A stretch of DNA of 42,609 bases from Bauldia sp. (GTDB lineage: Bacteria; Pseudomonadota; Alphaproteobacteria; Rhizobiales; Kaistiaceae), in the NCBI RefSeq assembly GCF_020442045.1, contig NZ_JAGRLA010000163.1, positions 1 to 42,609 on the forward strand. Direction: 5' to 3'. The notes under the pieces were generated by a model. That model had not been told where the DNA came from. It was given only the letters and a program-made list of their open reading frames with translations, and did no database searches. The position numbers and the translations under genes were made by a program. Numbering within the stretch: the stretch's first letter is position 1; the number at the start of each line of letters is the position of its first letter. Below are positions 25,933-34,722 of the stretch, piece by piece.

Positions 25933-26906
25933 TGCCGGAGATCCAGGAACGTCCGTTTGGCGCCTATGTCGTCGAGGTGGCGTTCCTCGGCGACACGGCC
26001 GTCTTCGCGCTTGGTGATGGTTCGGTGCGCCGGATGACGGGCGACGGGGAAGGTGCGACGACGGTTCATGCCGGAGCGATCCTGGCCGCGGCGCGGAGCC
26101 GGGACGGCGAGAGCCTGATCACCGGCGGCGACGACGGGCTGGTCGCGCGGACCGACGCGGGCGGTACGGTCGCGACGATTGCCCAACGCAAGGGCAAGTG
26201 GATCGACCAGATCGCCGCGGGCCCGAACGACGCGGTCGCCTTCGCCGCGGGGCGGCGCGCCGAGGTCCGTCTCGGCGACGGGCGGGAGCGTGCCTTCGAC
26301 CTGCCGCGCGCGGTCGGCGGGGTCGCCTTCGCGCCGAAGGGGCTGAGGCTGGCGGTCGCCCGCTATGATGGCGCGACGCTGTGGTGGGCCGGCACCGACG
26401 CCGATCCGGTTGCCTTCGAGTGGAAGGGCGCGCATATCGCCGTCGCCTTCTCGCCGGACGGCAAATACCTGCTGACGGCGATGCAGGATAACCAGCTCCA
26501 TGGCTGGCGCCTCGACGATGGCAAGGACATGCGGATGAGTGGCTATCCGGCGAAGCCGCGGTCGCTCTCCTGGTCGGCGAAAGGCCGGTTCCTCGCCACC
26601 TCCGGTGCCAACGCCGCGGTGCTCTGGCCGTTCCATCACAAGGATGGCCCGCAGGGCAAGCCGCCGCTGCAGCTCGGCGCCCGCGAGGTGCTGGTCACCC
26701 GGGTCGCCTGCCATCCGAAAGAGGAGCTGCTGGCGATCGGCTATCAGGACGGCATGGTGATGGCGGTCCGCTTCGCCGACGCGGAAGAGGTGCTGCTTCG
26801 CCGTCCGGGTGGCGGGCCGGTGTCGGCGCTCGCCTGGGACGACCGCGGCGGGCGGCTCGCCTACGGCACCGAGGAAGGCGCCGCCGGAATCGTGACGATC
26901 GCCTGA
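25932..26906 (+). CDS. WD40 repeat protein
   Basis: 324-residue beta-propeller protein. Repeats are recognisable by units such as VAFSPDGKYLLTAMQDNQLHGWRL and SWSAKGRFLATSGANAAVLWPF, each with the h-x-x-h-x-W/h-x-h ending; about seven blades fit the length. The start is GTG in TAGTG, sharing one base with the CobW-family stop, so translation is coupled. The tight linkage suggests a role with the metallochaperone, perhaps as a scaffold or client (inference). Confidence 0.82.
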   Translation: MPEIQERPFGAYVVEVAFLGDTAVFALGDGSVRRMTGDGEGATTVHAGAILAAARSRDGESLITGGDDGLVARTDAGGTVATIAQRKGKWIDQIAAGPNDAVAFAAGRRAEVRLGDGRERAFDLPRAVGGVAFAPKGLRLAVARYDGATLWWAGTDADPVAFEWKGAHIAVAFSPDGKYLLTAMQDNQLHGWRLDDGKDMRMSGYPAKPRSLSWSAKGRFLATSGANAAVLWPFHHKDGPQGKPPLQLGAREVLVTRVACHPKEELLAIGYQDGMVMAVRFADAEEVLLRRPGGGPVSALAWDDRGGRLAYGTEEGAAGIVTIA

Positions 26907-26919
26907 AGCCGCTTGCGGG

Positions 26920-27921
26920 TCAGTTCTGGCGGCTTGGCGCGACGATCAGGACATCGAGCTCGCGGTCCGGCATGAAATCCGTCGCTTTCACCTGGAACCT
27001 GGTGGGGGCGATCTTCTTCACCCCCGTTCCGCAGAAGCTGACCAGCGCGTCGGTCGAACCCTTGTCGATGGTCAGGGTGAAGTCGCCGATCGGTCCGGAC
27101 CAGTTGTTCGCCGTGGTGAGGATGTAGCTCAGCCGCCTCTCTTCGAGATAGGGGAGGTTGCTGTTCTTGACGGCGTCAAGCTGCCGCCGCGCCGCGCGAT
27201 CGAAATCGGCGTCGATGCAATAGCTCGCCTTGTAGGCGGGATCGTCCAGGGCATAGTCGCCGAAGAAGCCGTAGCCGACCACCGGTTGATAGCTGTGTTC
27301 GACGACGACGTCGCGGCCGGGCGGGAAGCTCTGTTCCCAGTAGAAGGTGGTTTCGAGCTTCCACGCCGCCTCGACGTTATACGGATCGACATAGATGAGG
27401 CCGAGGCGGTTGAGCTCGTCCCTGGTGCTCTCGGGCAGCGCTTCCAGCCTCTGATAGAGGCCTTCGGCGATCGGGTTGAGCGGCAGCCCGAAGCGCTTCA
27501 GCTCCGCCGTCCGGTCGACGCCGAGAGCGGTCGCCCGCTCCTCGATGGAGGGAGCGACCGGAACCCCGTCGACGGTGACCTTGAAGTCGACGAAGTTCGG
27601 ATCGCCGCCACGCGGCATGACGACGTTCATCGCCTCGGGGACGACCGCGTCGATGGTCGGCAGGGGGAAGGCGACGAGGTAGGTGCGCGGCGTATCGGTC
27701 CGGTTGCGGAAGCGATAGGTGACGCGAATCTGGTCCACCGAGACGAAGAGATCCTCCGACAGGAGCGCAATGTCCTCGGTGCGGACGAGCTGGAGGCCGC
27801 CGGCGCCGAGCTCGGCAGTCGAATCGTTGGCGCTCGCCGTGGGGGCGGCGGGAGAGGCGAGGATCGCCGTCCCCAGAAGCGCGGCGCGTGGCAGGCTGAC
27901 AAGGCGGGTATGGGTCATCAT
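26920..27921 (-). CDS. DUF4424 domain-containing secreted protein
   Basis: 333 residues with a signal peptide (hydrophobic LPRAALLGTAILASPAA, cleavage near ASA-N). The body matches the DUF4424 pattern as I recall it: NDSTAELGAGGLQLVRTEDIALLSEDLFVS at the mature N-terminus, YRFRNRTDTPRTYLVAFPLP, FYWEQSFPPG, HSYQPVVGYGFFG, and two Cys (ASYCIDADF, SFCGTGV). The function is unknown. The start is one of two adjacent ATGs at 27921 and 27918, with AGAGGG 6-9 nt upstream. It converges on the WD40 gene and lies downstream of two small secreted paralogues. Confidence 0.8.
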   Translation of the reverse strand: MMTHTRLVSLPRAALLGTAILASPAAPTASANDSTAELGAGGLQLVRTEDIALLSEDLFVSVDQIRVTYRFRNRTDTPRTYLVAFPLPTIDAVVPEAMNVVMPRGGDPNFVDFKVTVDGVPVAPSIEERATALGVDRTAELKRFGLPLNPIAEGLYQRLEALPESTRDELNRLGLIYVDPYNVEAAWKLETTFYWEQSFPPGRDVVVEHSYQPVVGYGFFGDYALDDPAYKASYCIDADFDRAARRQLDAVKNSNLPYLEERRLSYILTTANNWSGPIGDFTLTIDKGSTDALVSFCGTGVKKIAPTRFQVKATDFMPDRELDVLIVAPSRQN

Positions 27922-28054
27922 GCATCGCCCTCTGACTGACGCTCCGTCAGGCAGCGGCAGCATATCCGAAAACGCGTCGGCGGGCATGATGGCGATTCGG
28001 GCCGGGCGCGAGGAGCACTGTTGAGGAGCCGCCTCGCGCCCGCCTGGAGGCGGT

Positions 28055-28348
28055 TTAGATATCTTCGCAGGTCTCGACGATGTCCTCACGCTCCGGATAG
28101 GCCTCGAGCAGGTTGTCGAAGCTCTCCTCGAAGTCGTCGACGACGATCATCGTCGCCAGTTCCTCGTCGCCGATACCCTCGAAGGCACTGATGATGCATT
28201 CGGAGATCGCGGCCTGCCGGGCCTGATCCGCGTCGGGGCGTTCCTCGGCGACGAAGGCCGCGACGAGGGCTGGAAGGTCGTCACGAACGGCGGCATGTGC
28301 CGGAGTCAGCGACAGGCCAAGGAGGATCAGTGGCAGGATGCGATGCAT
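28055..28348 (-). CDS. small secreted two-cysteine protein, paralogue A
   Basis: 97 residues: signal peptide MHRILPLILLGLSLTPAHA and an acidic mature domain. I do not recognise the family, but it aligns without gaps to the 28495-28794 product over C-x4-F-x2-[IL]...F-x6-L-x4-P-E-x-E-D-...-C, with the two Cys separated by 42 residues in both. Such a pair probably forms a disulfide in the periplasm. A short hairpin (CCGCC/GGCGG at 28040-28053) lies right after the stop. Confidence 0.72.
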   Translation of the reverse strand: MHRILPLILLGLSLTPAHAAVRDDLPALVAAFVAEERPDADQARQAAISECIISAFEGIGDEELATMIVVDDFEESFDNLLEAYPEREDIVETCEDI

Positions 28349-28494
28349 GTAATGCTCTCACGGTTGGTTGACGAAAATGGCTGAATCCGCCGCCTCGGCG
28401 CCGGAATCACCAACGAAGCATATGTGTCATGATCTCGCGGCGGTTGCCATCCCGCATCCACCACGCCGCGGGCGACCGCTGGGTCGTCTGGCGG

Positions 28495-28794
28495 TCAGCC
28501 GAGACAATCCTCCAAGGCGTCCTCTGTTTCGGGGTGAGCCATGACGAGGGCGTCGAGCGTGTCCTCGAAGTCTTCCTGGTCGAGCAGGATCTCCTTTTCG
28601 GCCGCGTCGAGGCCCTCGAACTGCGCAAGCAGGCAATCGACCATCGCCGCCTGGTCGATGGCGCTCGCATCGCCGGCCTCGTCGGCGACGAAGCCCGCCG
28701 CCGCGTCCGCGAGACGCGTGTCGATATCGGTCTGGGCATGGCCGAGAGCAGGAAGCGATGCCGAGATCAGGAGGGCGAGAATCAGTCCTGGCAT
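28495..28794 (-). CDS. small secreted two-cysteine protein, paralogue B
   Basis: 99 residues: signal peptide MPGLILALLISASLPALGHAQ, then an acidic helical domain with two Cys in the same C-x42-C arrangement as paralogue A (CLLAQFEGL near the first, PETEDALEDC at the second). The start at 28794 is chosen because it begins the signal peptide. It lies upstream of paralogue A on the same strand, 146 bp apart, so they may be separately or jointly transcribed. Confidence 0.72.
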   Translation of the reverse strand: MPGLILALLISASLPALGHAQTDIDTRLADAAAGFVADEAGDASAIDQAAMVDCLLAQFEGLDAAEKEILLDQEDFEDTLDALVMAHPETEDALEDCLG

Positions 28795-28931
28795 GTGCGG
28801 GTCTCCGGTCGTTGAGGCATCTCCGCGAGCATGACCTCGCCGGCCGCGTAAGGCCATGCCTTTCTCATTCGGTCCGGGTTGGGTACAGATAACGGAGGTT
28901 GTGATCGCCACGCGAACCGGGGGAGGAGCCG

Positions 28932-29192
28932 ATGTCGGCGGAAGAAGGTCCGGAGCGGGACCAGGTCAAGCGCATTGTCGAGGAAGCGGAGGAGGGGCGG
29001 CACGGCCGGCTCGACGATCCCGGCACGCCCCTCGAACAGGGGCCGATCGAACGCGGCCGGGTCGATGCCGGTCCGACCGGTCAGCGCGGGGACGGGTTCC
29101 GCCAGTCCGAGTCCGGAAACCGGATTCTGTGGATCGGCGGCGTCGCGATCGTCGTGATCGTCATCGTCGCGGCGATCGCCCTGCTGGGATAG
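28932..29192 (+). CDS. small single-TM (tail-anchored) hypothetical protein
   Basis: 86 residues with a strongly hydrophilic, charged N-terminal part (MSAEEGPERDQVKRIVEEAEEGRHGRLDDPG) and one C-terminal helix (ILWIGGVAIVVIVIVAAIALLG), giving a tail-anchored topology. An excellent GGGAGGAG ribosome binding site sits 3 nt before the ATG, which supports a real gene. I do not recognise the family. It diverges from paralogue B (137 bp) and converges on paralogue C. Confidence 0.65.
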   Translation: MSAEEGPERDQVKRIVEEAEEGRHGRLDDPGTPLEQGPIERGRVDAGPTGQRGDGFRQSESGNRILWIGGVAIVVIVIVAAIALLG

Positions 29193-29198
29193 CGTCCG

Positions 29199-29684
29199 CT
29201 ACTGGAATTTCACCATCTTGCGGCAGACATTGTCGGCCGCTTCGAGCGCCTTGGCCGACGCGGGATCCTGTTCCTGGAGCAGCTTGAAGGCTTCGCGCGG
29301 TCCCGGCGAGGCCAGGATCATGCGCTGCGCGCCGACGGGCAGCTTCGCGAAGGCATCCATGAGGCAGGCCTTGTATGTCGGCCATTCGCCTTCGACCAGC
29401 TTCGGTGCGCCCGGCTCGGCGAAGGCCTTCTCGAGGAAGGCGTCGAACTGCGCGAGCAGGTCCTCCGGTGGCGCGGCCTCCTCCGCCTCATCCGTGACCG
29501 ACCATCTGCCGTCCGGCGACAACTGGTAGGTCCTGCCGTCCTCGCCGGTGACGACGATGGCATAGGTGCCGTCCTCGTTGAGCTGGTAGGCGGTTCCAGC
29601 GCCGTCGGTCGCCGATATCGGTTCCGCCGATGCGGTGCCCGCGGCGGCGAGCAGTGCGGCCGCGGCCGCTGCCAGTCTCAGCAT
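29199..29684 (-). CDS. secreted protein with duplicated YQL-DG motif and a two-cysteine domain (paralogue C)
   Basis: 161 residues: signal peptide MLRLAAAAAALLAAAGTASA, then two copies of a short motif (GTAYQLNEDGTYAIV and GRTYQLSPDGRWSVT), an acidic Pro-rich linker, and a C-terminal domain CLMDAFAKL...FKLLQEQDP...VC. That last part shares Cys1, Phe6, Leu9, Leu30 and Pro35 spacing with paralogues A and B; the second Cys is four residues later. The function is unknown. It starts 29 bp after the homospermidine synthase gene on the same strand and may be read through from it. Confidence 0.72.
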   Translation of the reverse strand: MLRLAAAAAALLAAAGTASAEPISATDGAGTAYQLNEDGTYAIVVTGEDGRTYQLSPDGRWSVTDEAEEAAPPEDLLAQFDAFLEKAFAEPGAPKLVEGEWPTYKACLMDAFAKLPVGAQRMILASPGPREAFKLLQEQDPASAKALEAADNVCRKMVKFQ

Positions 29685-29713
29685 GATGTCTCCCCGGTCT
29701 CCTCGGTCTGCGT

Positions 29714-31150
29714 CTATCGTACCAGCACGTTGCGGAACTGCCAGGGATCGTTCTCGTCGATATCCTCCGGAAAGAAGCCGGGGCGGTCGCTGAGCGGGGT
29801 CCAGTCGGTGTAATAGCCCTTGACCGGTCCGAGATAGGGGACCTGCACCTCGAGGCAGCGGCGGTAATCCATCTCGTCGGTCTCGACGATGCCGGCATCC
29901 GGATTCTCCAGTGCCCAGACCATGCCGGCAAGCACCGCCGACGTGACCTGGAGGCCGGTCGCGTTCTGGTAGGGCGCGAGGTCCCGCGTCTCCTCGATCG
30001 AGAGCTGGGAGCCGAACCAGTAGGCATTCCTGGCGTGTCCGTAGAGCAGGACACCGAGCTCGTCGATGCCGTCGACGATCTCGTTCTCGTCGAGAATATG
30101 GACCTTGTCCTGGGCCTTGCCCGCCTGGCCGAACATCTCGTGGAGCGAGAGGACCGCGTCATCGGCCGGGTGATAGGCGTAGTGGCAGGTCGGCCGGAAG
30201 ACCACGTCGTCGCCCTCGCGGAGGGTGAAAAAATCGGCGATCGAGATCGACTCGTTGTGGGTGACGAGGAAGCCGTGCTGGGCGCCGGGCGTCGGGCACC
30301 AGGTCCGGACGCGGGTATCGGCGCCGGGCTGGAGCAGGTAGAGGCCGGCCTTCGGACCGATCGTTTCGGGGTGGGCGTTGTCGGGCATCCATTTCTCGTG
30401 GGTGCCCCAGCCGAGCTCGGCCGGCTGCAGGCCCTCGGATATGAAGCCCTCCACCGACCAGGTGTTGACGAAAACGTTCATCGGCTTGGGGTCACGGGCG
30501 CGCTGGGTGTCGCGCTCGGCGATATGGACGCCCTTGACGCCGAGGTCGCGCATCAGCCGCGCCCAGCCTTCCCGATCGTCCGGACCCGGCTCGTCGAAGG
30601 CGTGCCCGGTGTCGTTGGCGATGTTGACCAGCGCCTGCTTGACGAACCACGAGACCATGCCCGGATTGGCGCCGCAGCAGGACACCGCGGTGGTGCCGCC
30701 GGGATTCGCTGCCTTCTCCTGGCGCACCGTGTTGCGCAGCGCGTTGTTGGTGCGCGCCTCGGCAACCGTGGTGCGATCGAAATAGAAGCCCGGCCACGGC
30801 TCGACCACCGTGTCGATATAGGGGACGCCGATCTCGCGGCAAAGCCGCAGGATCTCGAGCGACGAGGTGTCGACGGAGAGATTGACGCAGAAGCCGGTGC
30901 CTTCGCCTTCGGTCAGCAGCGGCGTCAGGATCTCGCGGAAGTTGGCGGGCGTCAGCTCCTCCTGGACGAAGCGGATGTCGCGCTCGTCGAGCAGGTGGCG
31001 GCCGGCGTCTTCCGGATCGATCACCACCATCCGCGACGCGTCATATTCGAAATGACGCTCGATCAGCGGCAGCATCCCCCTGCCGATTGAGCCGAAGCCG
31101 ATCATCACGATCGGCCCATCGATTTTCCCGTGGATCGGCCACCCGGCCAT
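29714..31150 (-). CDS. hss: homospermidine synthase
   Basis: 478-residue NAD+-dependent enzyme that joins two putrescine units (or putrescine and spermidine) to give sym-homospermidine. Visible: the Rossmann motif MIGFGSIGRGMLPLI, IDTVVEPWPGFYFD, SCCGANPGMVSWFVKQAL, and NTWSVEGFISEGLQPAELGWGTHE, all typical of bacterial Hss. AAGGAG precedes the ATG. Ornithine decarboxylase, which would supply putrescine, is encoded 4 kb away on the same strand (35255-36385), with a GNAT gene next to it. Homospermidine is a characteristic polyamine in many alphaproteobacteria. Confidence 0.95.
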   Translation of the reverse strand: MAGWPIHGKIDGPIVMIGFGSIGRGMLPLIERHFEYDASRMVVIDPEDAGRHLLDERDIRFVQEELTPANFREILTPLLTEGEGTGFCVNLSVDTSSLEILRLCREIGVPYIDTVVEPWPGFYFDRTTVAEARTNNALRNTVRQEKAANPGGTTAVSCCGANPGMVSWFVKQALVNIANDTGHAFDEPGPDDREGWARLMRDLGVKGVHIAERDTQRARDPKPMNVFVNTWSVEGFISEGLQPAELGWGTHEKWMPDNAHPETIGPKAGLYLLQPGADTRVRTWCPTPGAQHGFLVTHNESISIADFFTLREGDDVVFRPTCHYAYHPADDAVLSLHEMFGQAGKAQDKVHILDENEIVDGIDELGVLLYGHARNAYWFGSQLSIEETRDLAPYQNATGLQVTSAVLAGMVWALENPDAGIVETDEMDYRRCLEVQVPYLGPVKGYYTDWTPLSDRPGFFPEDIDENDPWQFRNVLVR

Positions 31151-31300
31151 GCGCGGTCTCCTTGCATCTCTGGCTTCCGGCCTTCATCGCGGGAAACGGC
31201 TGTCGAGGTCAACCCTCCGCGATCGTCTGGCCGGACGGGTCGACAATCCGCGGCGGGGACATATGTGAGAGCGGGGCGGCGGGCATCGAGGACGAGGCCC

Positions 31301-32566
31301 ATGTTCGGGACATTGACCAGTCGACTGGGCGCGGCGGCGCTGGCACTGACTGTTTCCGTCGCTTCGGCGGGAGCCGCCCCGGCCCGCAATTCCGGCAATG
31401 CCCTGTTCGATCGGGCGGTCGAGCTGATCGAACGGAATTTCTATGCACCGGAAGCGCTGACGGATTTCAATGAATCGGTTGCGTTGACGATCGACAGCCT
31501 CGGCGGTCTCGGCGACGCCGAAGCGGCGGTCGTCGACGACGCGATCGACTTCGTGGCGGCGAGCCTCGGCGTGTCGCATACCGGTCGCTTCACCCGTGAC
31601 CAGCTCGCCTATTACGAACTGGCCGACGTCTTTCGTTACGGTCTCCGCGACCGGCTTCGCCGGTTCTTCCCGCCCGACGGCGACGTCACCTATGACGGGA
31701 TCGGGATCGCCAGCACCTCGGACGGGGGACAGGTCTTCATCACCGACATCTATGACGGCACACCCGCCGACCGCGCCGGGCTGCTCGCCGGCGACGAGAT
31801 CCTCGCGGTCGATGGCGCGCCCTTTTCGGAGATCGGCTCCTTCCGCGACAAGGCCGGACAATCGGCTGTCCTTTCGATCCGCAGGACGGAAGGCGGACCG
31901 CGCTTCGACGTGTCCGTGCCGGTCGCCAGGCTGTCGCCGGCCGAGACCTTCGTCTCGGCAATCGCCGACAGCGCCGAGGTGATCGAGCGCGACGGCTATC
32001 GAATCGGCTATCTCCGGCTCTGGGCCTATACCGAGCGGCGGATCGAGGGGATCATCGAAGCGGCGCTCGCCGGACCACTTGCCGGGACCGACGGGCTGGT
32101 GCTCGACCTCCGCAGCCGCTGGGGCGGCGCGCCGGCTGACGCGGCCGACACCTTCGTTGGCGGGTCGCCGGAGATGACGATGGTCTATCGCGGCGGCGAG
32201 TCCGAGCTCATCCATACCCGATGGGACAAGCCGATCGTCGCCATCATCGACGAGGGAACCCGGAGCGGCATGGAGATCCTCGCCTATGCGCTCAAGCAGA
32301 ACGGCGTCAGGCTCATCGGCGAGACCACCGCCGGCGACGTGCTGGCCGGCCGCGCCTTCTGGCTGCCGGATGGCAGCATCCTGGAGATCGCGGTGGCGGA
32401 CGTCATGGTCGACGGGGAGCGGCTGGAGCATGTCGGCGTCGCCCCGGATATCGCCGTTCCCTTCGACATCCGCTACGCCGCCGGCAGGGACGAACAGCTC
32501 GCGGCGGCGCTGGGCGCCATGACGCACCGGCTGGCGACCGGTTTTCCCGAGCCGCGCACTCCCTGA
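31301..32566 (+). CDS. S41 family peptidase with PDZ domain
   Basis: 421 residues: signal peptide (MFGTLTSRLGAAALALTVSVASAGAA), N-terminal helical region, PDZ domain (about 134-195; GIGIASTSDGGQVFITDIYDGTPADRAGLLAGDEIL) and a C-terminal-processing-protease-like domain. Ser322 in DEGTRSGMEI aligns with the S41 nucleophile. The Lys that follows the T-x-G element in CtpA/Tsp is not present (ETTAGDVLAG), so catalysis may follow a Ser-Glu/His scheme as in tricorn-type enzymes. GAGG lies 9 nt before the ATG. It diverges from hss. Confidence 0.85.
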   Translation: MFGTLTSRLGAAALALTVSVASAGAAPARNSGNALFDRAVELIERNFYAPEALTDFNESVALTIDSLGGLGDAEAAVVDDAIDFVAASLGVSHTGRFTRDQLAYYELADVFRYGLRDRLRRFFPPDGDVTYDGIGIASTSDGGQVFITDIYDGTPADRAGLLAGDEILAVDGAPFSEIGSFRDKAGQSAVLSIRRTEGGPRFDVSVPVARLSPAETFVSAIADSAEVIERDGYRIGYLRLWAYTERRIEGIIEAALAGPLAGTDGLVLDLRSRWGGAPADAADTFVGGSPEMTMVYRGGESELIHTRWDKPIVAIIDEGTRSGMEILAYALKQNGVRLIGETTAGDVLAGRAFWLPDGSILEIAVADVMVDGERLEHVGVAPDIAVPFDIRYAAGRDEQLAAALGAMTHRLATGFPEPRTP

Positions 32567-32613
32567 CCGGCGGTCGAATGGCTATATGGAGGGAAATCCT
32601 TCCGGAGGCCGTG

Positions 32614-34671
32614 ATGAGCGTGAAAGACGAGAACCCGTTGCTGACCCCATGGGAGACGCCGTTCGGCGCGCCGCCCTTCGACCGGATCCGGCCCGAGCAC
32701 TACCGGCCGGCCTTTGAGGCGGCGATGGCGGAGCAGCGCCGGACCGTCGGCAGCATCGTGACGAACGATGCCGAGCCCGATTTCGACAACACGGTCCTGG
32801 CACTCGAGCGCTCCGGGATGCCGCTCGGCCGCGTCTCGCGGGTGTTCTTCGGCCTTGCCAGCGCCAATACCAGCGACGCCCTGCAGGCGGTCGAGCGCGA
32901 TATCGCGCCGGCATTGTCCCGTCATTCCGACGAGATCCACCTGAATGGCGCTCTTTTCGACCGGATCGCCAGGCTCTGGGATAACAGGGAGGGGCTCGAC
33001 CTCGGCGACGAGCAGCTCAGGCTGCTTGAGCGCTACCACACGATTTTCGAGCGGGCCGGCGCCGGGCTCGACGCCGCCGGCAAGACGCGGCTCGCCGCGA
33101 TCAACGAGCGGCTTGCCACGCTCGGCACGCTGTTCAGCCAGAATGTGCTTGCCGACGAGGCATCGTGGATGATGGTGCTCGACGGCGAGGACGATCTCGC
33201 CGGGCTTCCCGACTGGGCGCGGGCGGCGGCGGCGCAGGCGGCCGAGGATCGCGACCTGCCCGGCAGGCATGCCGTCACCCTTGCCCGGTCGAGCATCGAG
33301 ACCTTCCTGCAATTCTCGACCCGGCGCGATCTCCGCGAGAAGGCCTTCGAGGCCTGGATCCGGCGTGGCGAGAATGCCGGCGACAGCGACAATCGCGCCC
33401 ATATCGCCGAGATGATTCGGCTCCGCAACGAAAGGGCGCGCCTGCTCGGCGCCGAGAGCTATGCCCATTTCAACCTCGCCGATGCGATGGCCAAGACGCC
33501 CGAGGCGGTGGCGGAGCTGCTGAACACCGTCTGGGGGCCGGGCACCCGGCTCGCGGCCAGGGAAACCGCCGAGCTCCAGGCGCTGGTCGCCGAGGAGGGG
33601 GGTAATTTCGAGCTCGCGGCGGCGGACTGGCGGCACTATGCCGACCGCTTGCGCAAGCGTCGCTACGACTTCGACGAGGCGGAGCTTAAGCCCTATCTCA
33701 ACCTCGAGAACCTGATCGAGGCGGCCTTCTGGACCGCCGGCCGGCTCTTCGGGGTCTCCTTCGCCCCGGTCGATGATGTGCCGCTCTATCATCCGGACGT
33801 CCGGGCGTGGAAGGCGACGGACCGCGATGGCCGGCTGATCGGTCTCTTCCTTGGCGACTATTTCGCCCGCGCGTCGAAGCGCGGCGGGGCATGGATGGGC
33901 AGCTACCGCAGCCAGCACCGGCTCGACGGCGACGTCCGGCCGATCATCGTCAACGTGATGAATTTCTCCAAGCCGCCGGCCGGCAAGCCGGCGCTGCTTT
34001 CCTTCGAAGACGCGCGGACCCTTTTTCACGAATTCGGCCATGCGCTGCACGGCCTGCTCTCCAACGTCACCTATCCGATGCTTTCGGGGACCAACGTCGC
34101 GACTGATTTCGTCGAGCTTCCCTCTCAGCTCTTCGAGCACTGGCTGCAGGAGCCGGAGGTGCTGAAGCGCTTCGCGCTCCATCACGAGACCGGCGAGGCC
34201 ATCCCGGATGCATTGCTCGAGCGCCTGTTGTCGGCGCGGGCCTTCAATCAGGGATTCGCGACGGTCGAATACACCGCCTCGGCGCTGGTCGATCTCGACC
34301 TGCACATGACCGGCGATACCGACGAGCTCGACGTGGTCGCCTTCGAAAAGGCGGCGCTCGACCGGATCGGCATGCCGCCGGCGATCGCCATGCGTCACCG
34401 GATGCCGCACTTTCTGCACATCTTCGCCGGCGACTATTACGCTGCCGGCTATTACAGCTACCTGTGGTCGGAGGTGCTCGATGCCGACGCCTTCGCCGCC
34501 TTCGAGGAGGCGGGCGATCCCTTCGATCCGGAGACCGCGCGGAAGCTCTACGAGAACGTCTATTCGGCCGGCAACCTCCGTGATCCGGCGGAAGCATACA
34601 AGCGCTTCCGCGGCCGGCTGCCGACGCCGGAGGCGCTGCTCCGCAAGCGGGGACTGGACGAGGTCGCCTGA
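32614..34671 (+). CDS. M3 family oligopeptidase (Dcp/OpdA type)
   Basis: 685-residue zinc oligopeptidase that trims short peptides in the cytosol; length and sequence fit peptidyl-dipeptidase Dcp or oligopeptidase A. The zinc motif HEFGH is at residues 472-476, followed by the typical ALHGLLSNVTYPMLSGTNVATDFVELPSQLFEHW. No signal peptide. The start at 32614 is chosen because GGAGG is 5 nt upstream; an in-frame ATG at 32578 would add 12 residues. It follows the S41 gene by 47 bp in the same direction, so the two may form an operon. Confidence 0.93.
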   Translation: MSVKDENPLLTPWETPFGAPPFDRIRPEHYRPAFEAAMAEQRRTVGSIVTNDAEPDFDNTVLALERSGMPLGRVSRVFFGLASANTSDALQAVERDIAPALSRHSDEIHLNGALFDRIARLWDNREGLDLGDEQLRLLERYHTIFERAGAGLDAAGKTRLAAINERLATLGTLFSQNVLADEASWMMVLDGEDDLAGLPDWARAAAAQAAEDRDLPGRHAVTLARSSIETFLQFSTRRDLREKAFEAWIRRGENAGDSDNRAHIAEMIRLRNERARLLGAESYAHFNLADAMAKTPEAVAELLNTVWGPGTRLAARETAELQALVAEEGGNFELAAADWRHYADRLRKRRYDFDEAELKPYLNLENLIEAAFWTAGRLFGVSFAPVDDVPLYHPDVRAWKATDRDGRLIGLFLGDYFARASKRGGAWMGSYRSQHRLDGDVRPIIVNVMNFSKPPAGKPALLSFEDARTLFHEFGHALHGLLSNVTYPMLSGTNVATDFVELPSQLFEHWLQEPEVLKRFALHHETGEAIPDALLERLLSARAFNQGFATVEYTASALVDLDLHMTGDTDELDVVAFEKAALDRIGMPPAIAMRHRMPHFLHIFAGDYYAAGYYSYLWSEVLDADAFAAFEEAGDPFDPETARKLYENVYSAGNLRDPAEAYKRFRGRLPTPEALLRKRGLDEVA

Positions 34672-34722
34672 GAGAGACTGGCAGAGGTGCCGCCCGGCGT
34701 GTCGACGCCGGACGGGCAAGCA

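Noticed and set aside
28407..28739. 110-codon minus-strand frame over the paralogue B locus
   Set aside because: Another frame of the same strand (28495-28794) encodes a signal peptide and aligns with the paralogue at 28055-28348, while this one is Arg/Ser/Thr-rich and featureless.
32473..34719. 748-codon open frame on the minus strand
   Set aside because: It is antisense to the M3 peptidase gene, which has an intact HEFGH motif and family-typical length. No motif or ribosome binding site supports the antisense frame.
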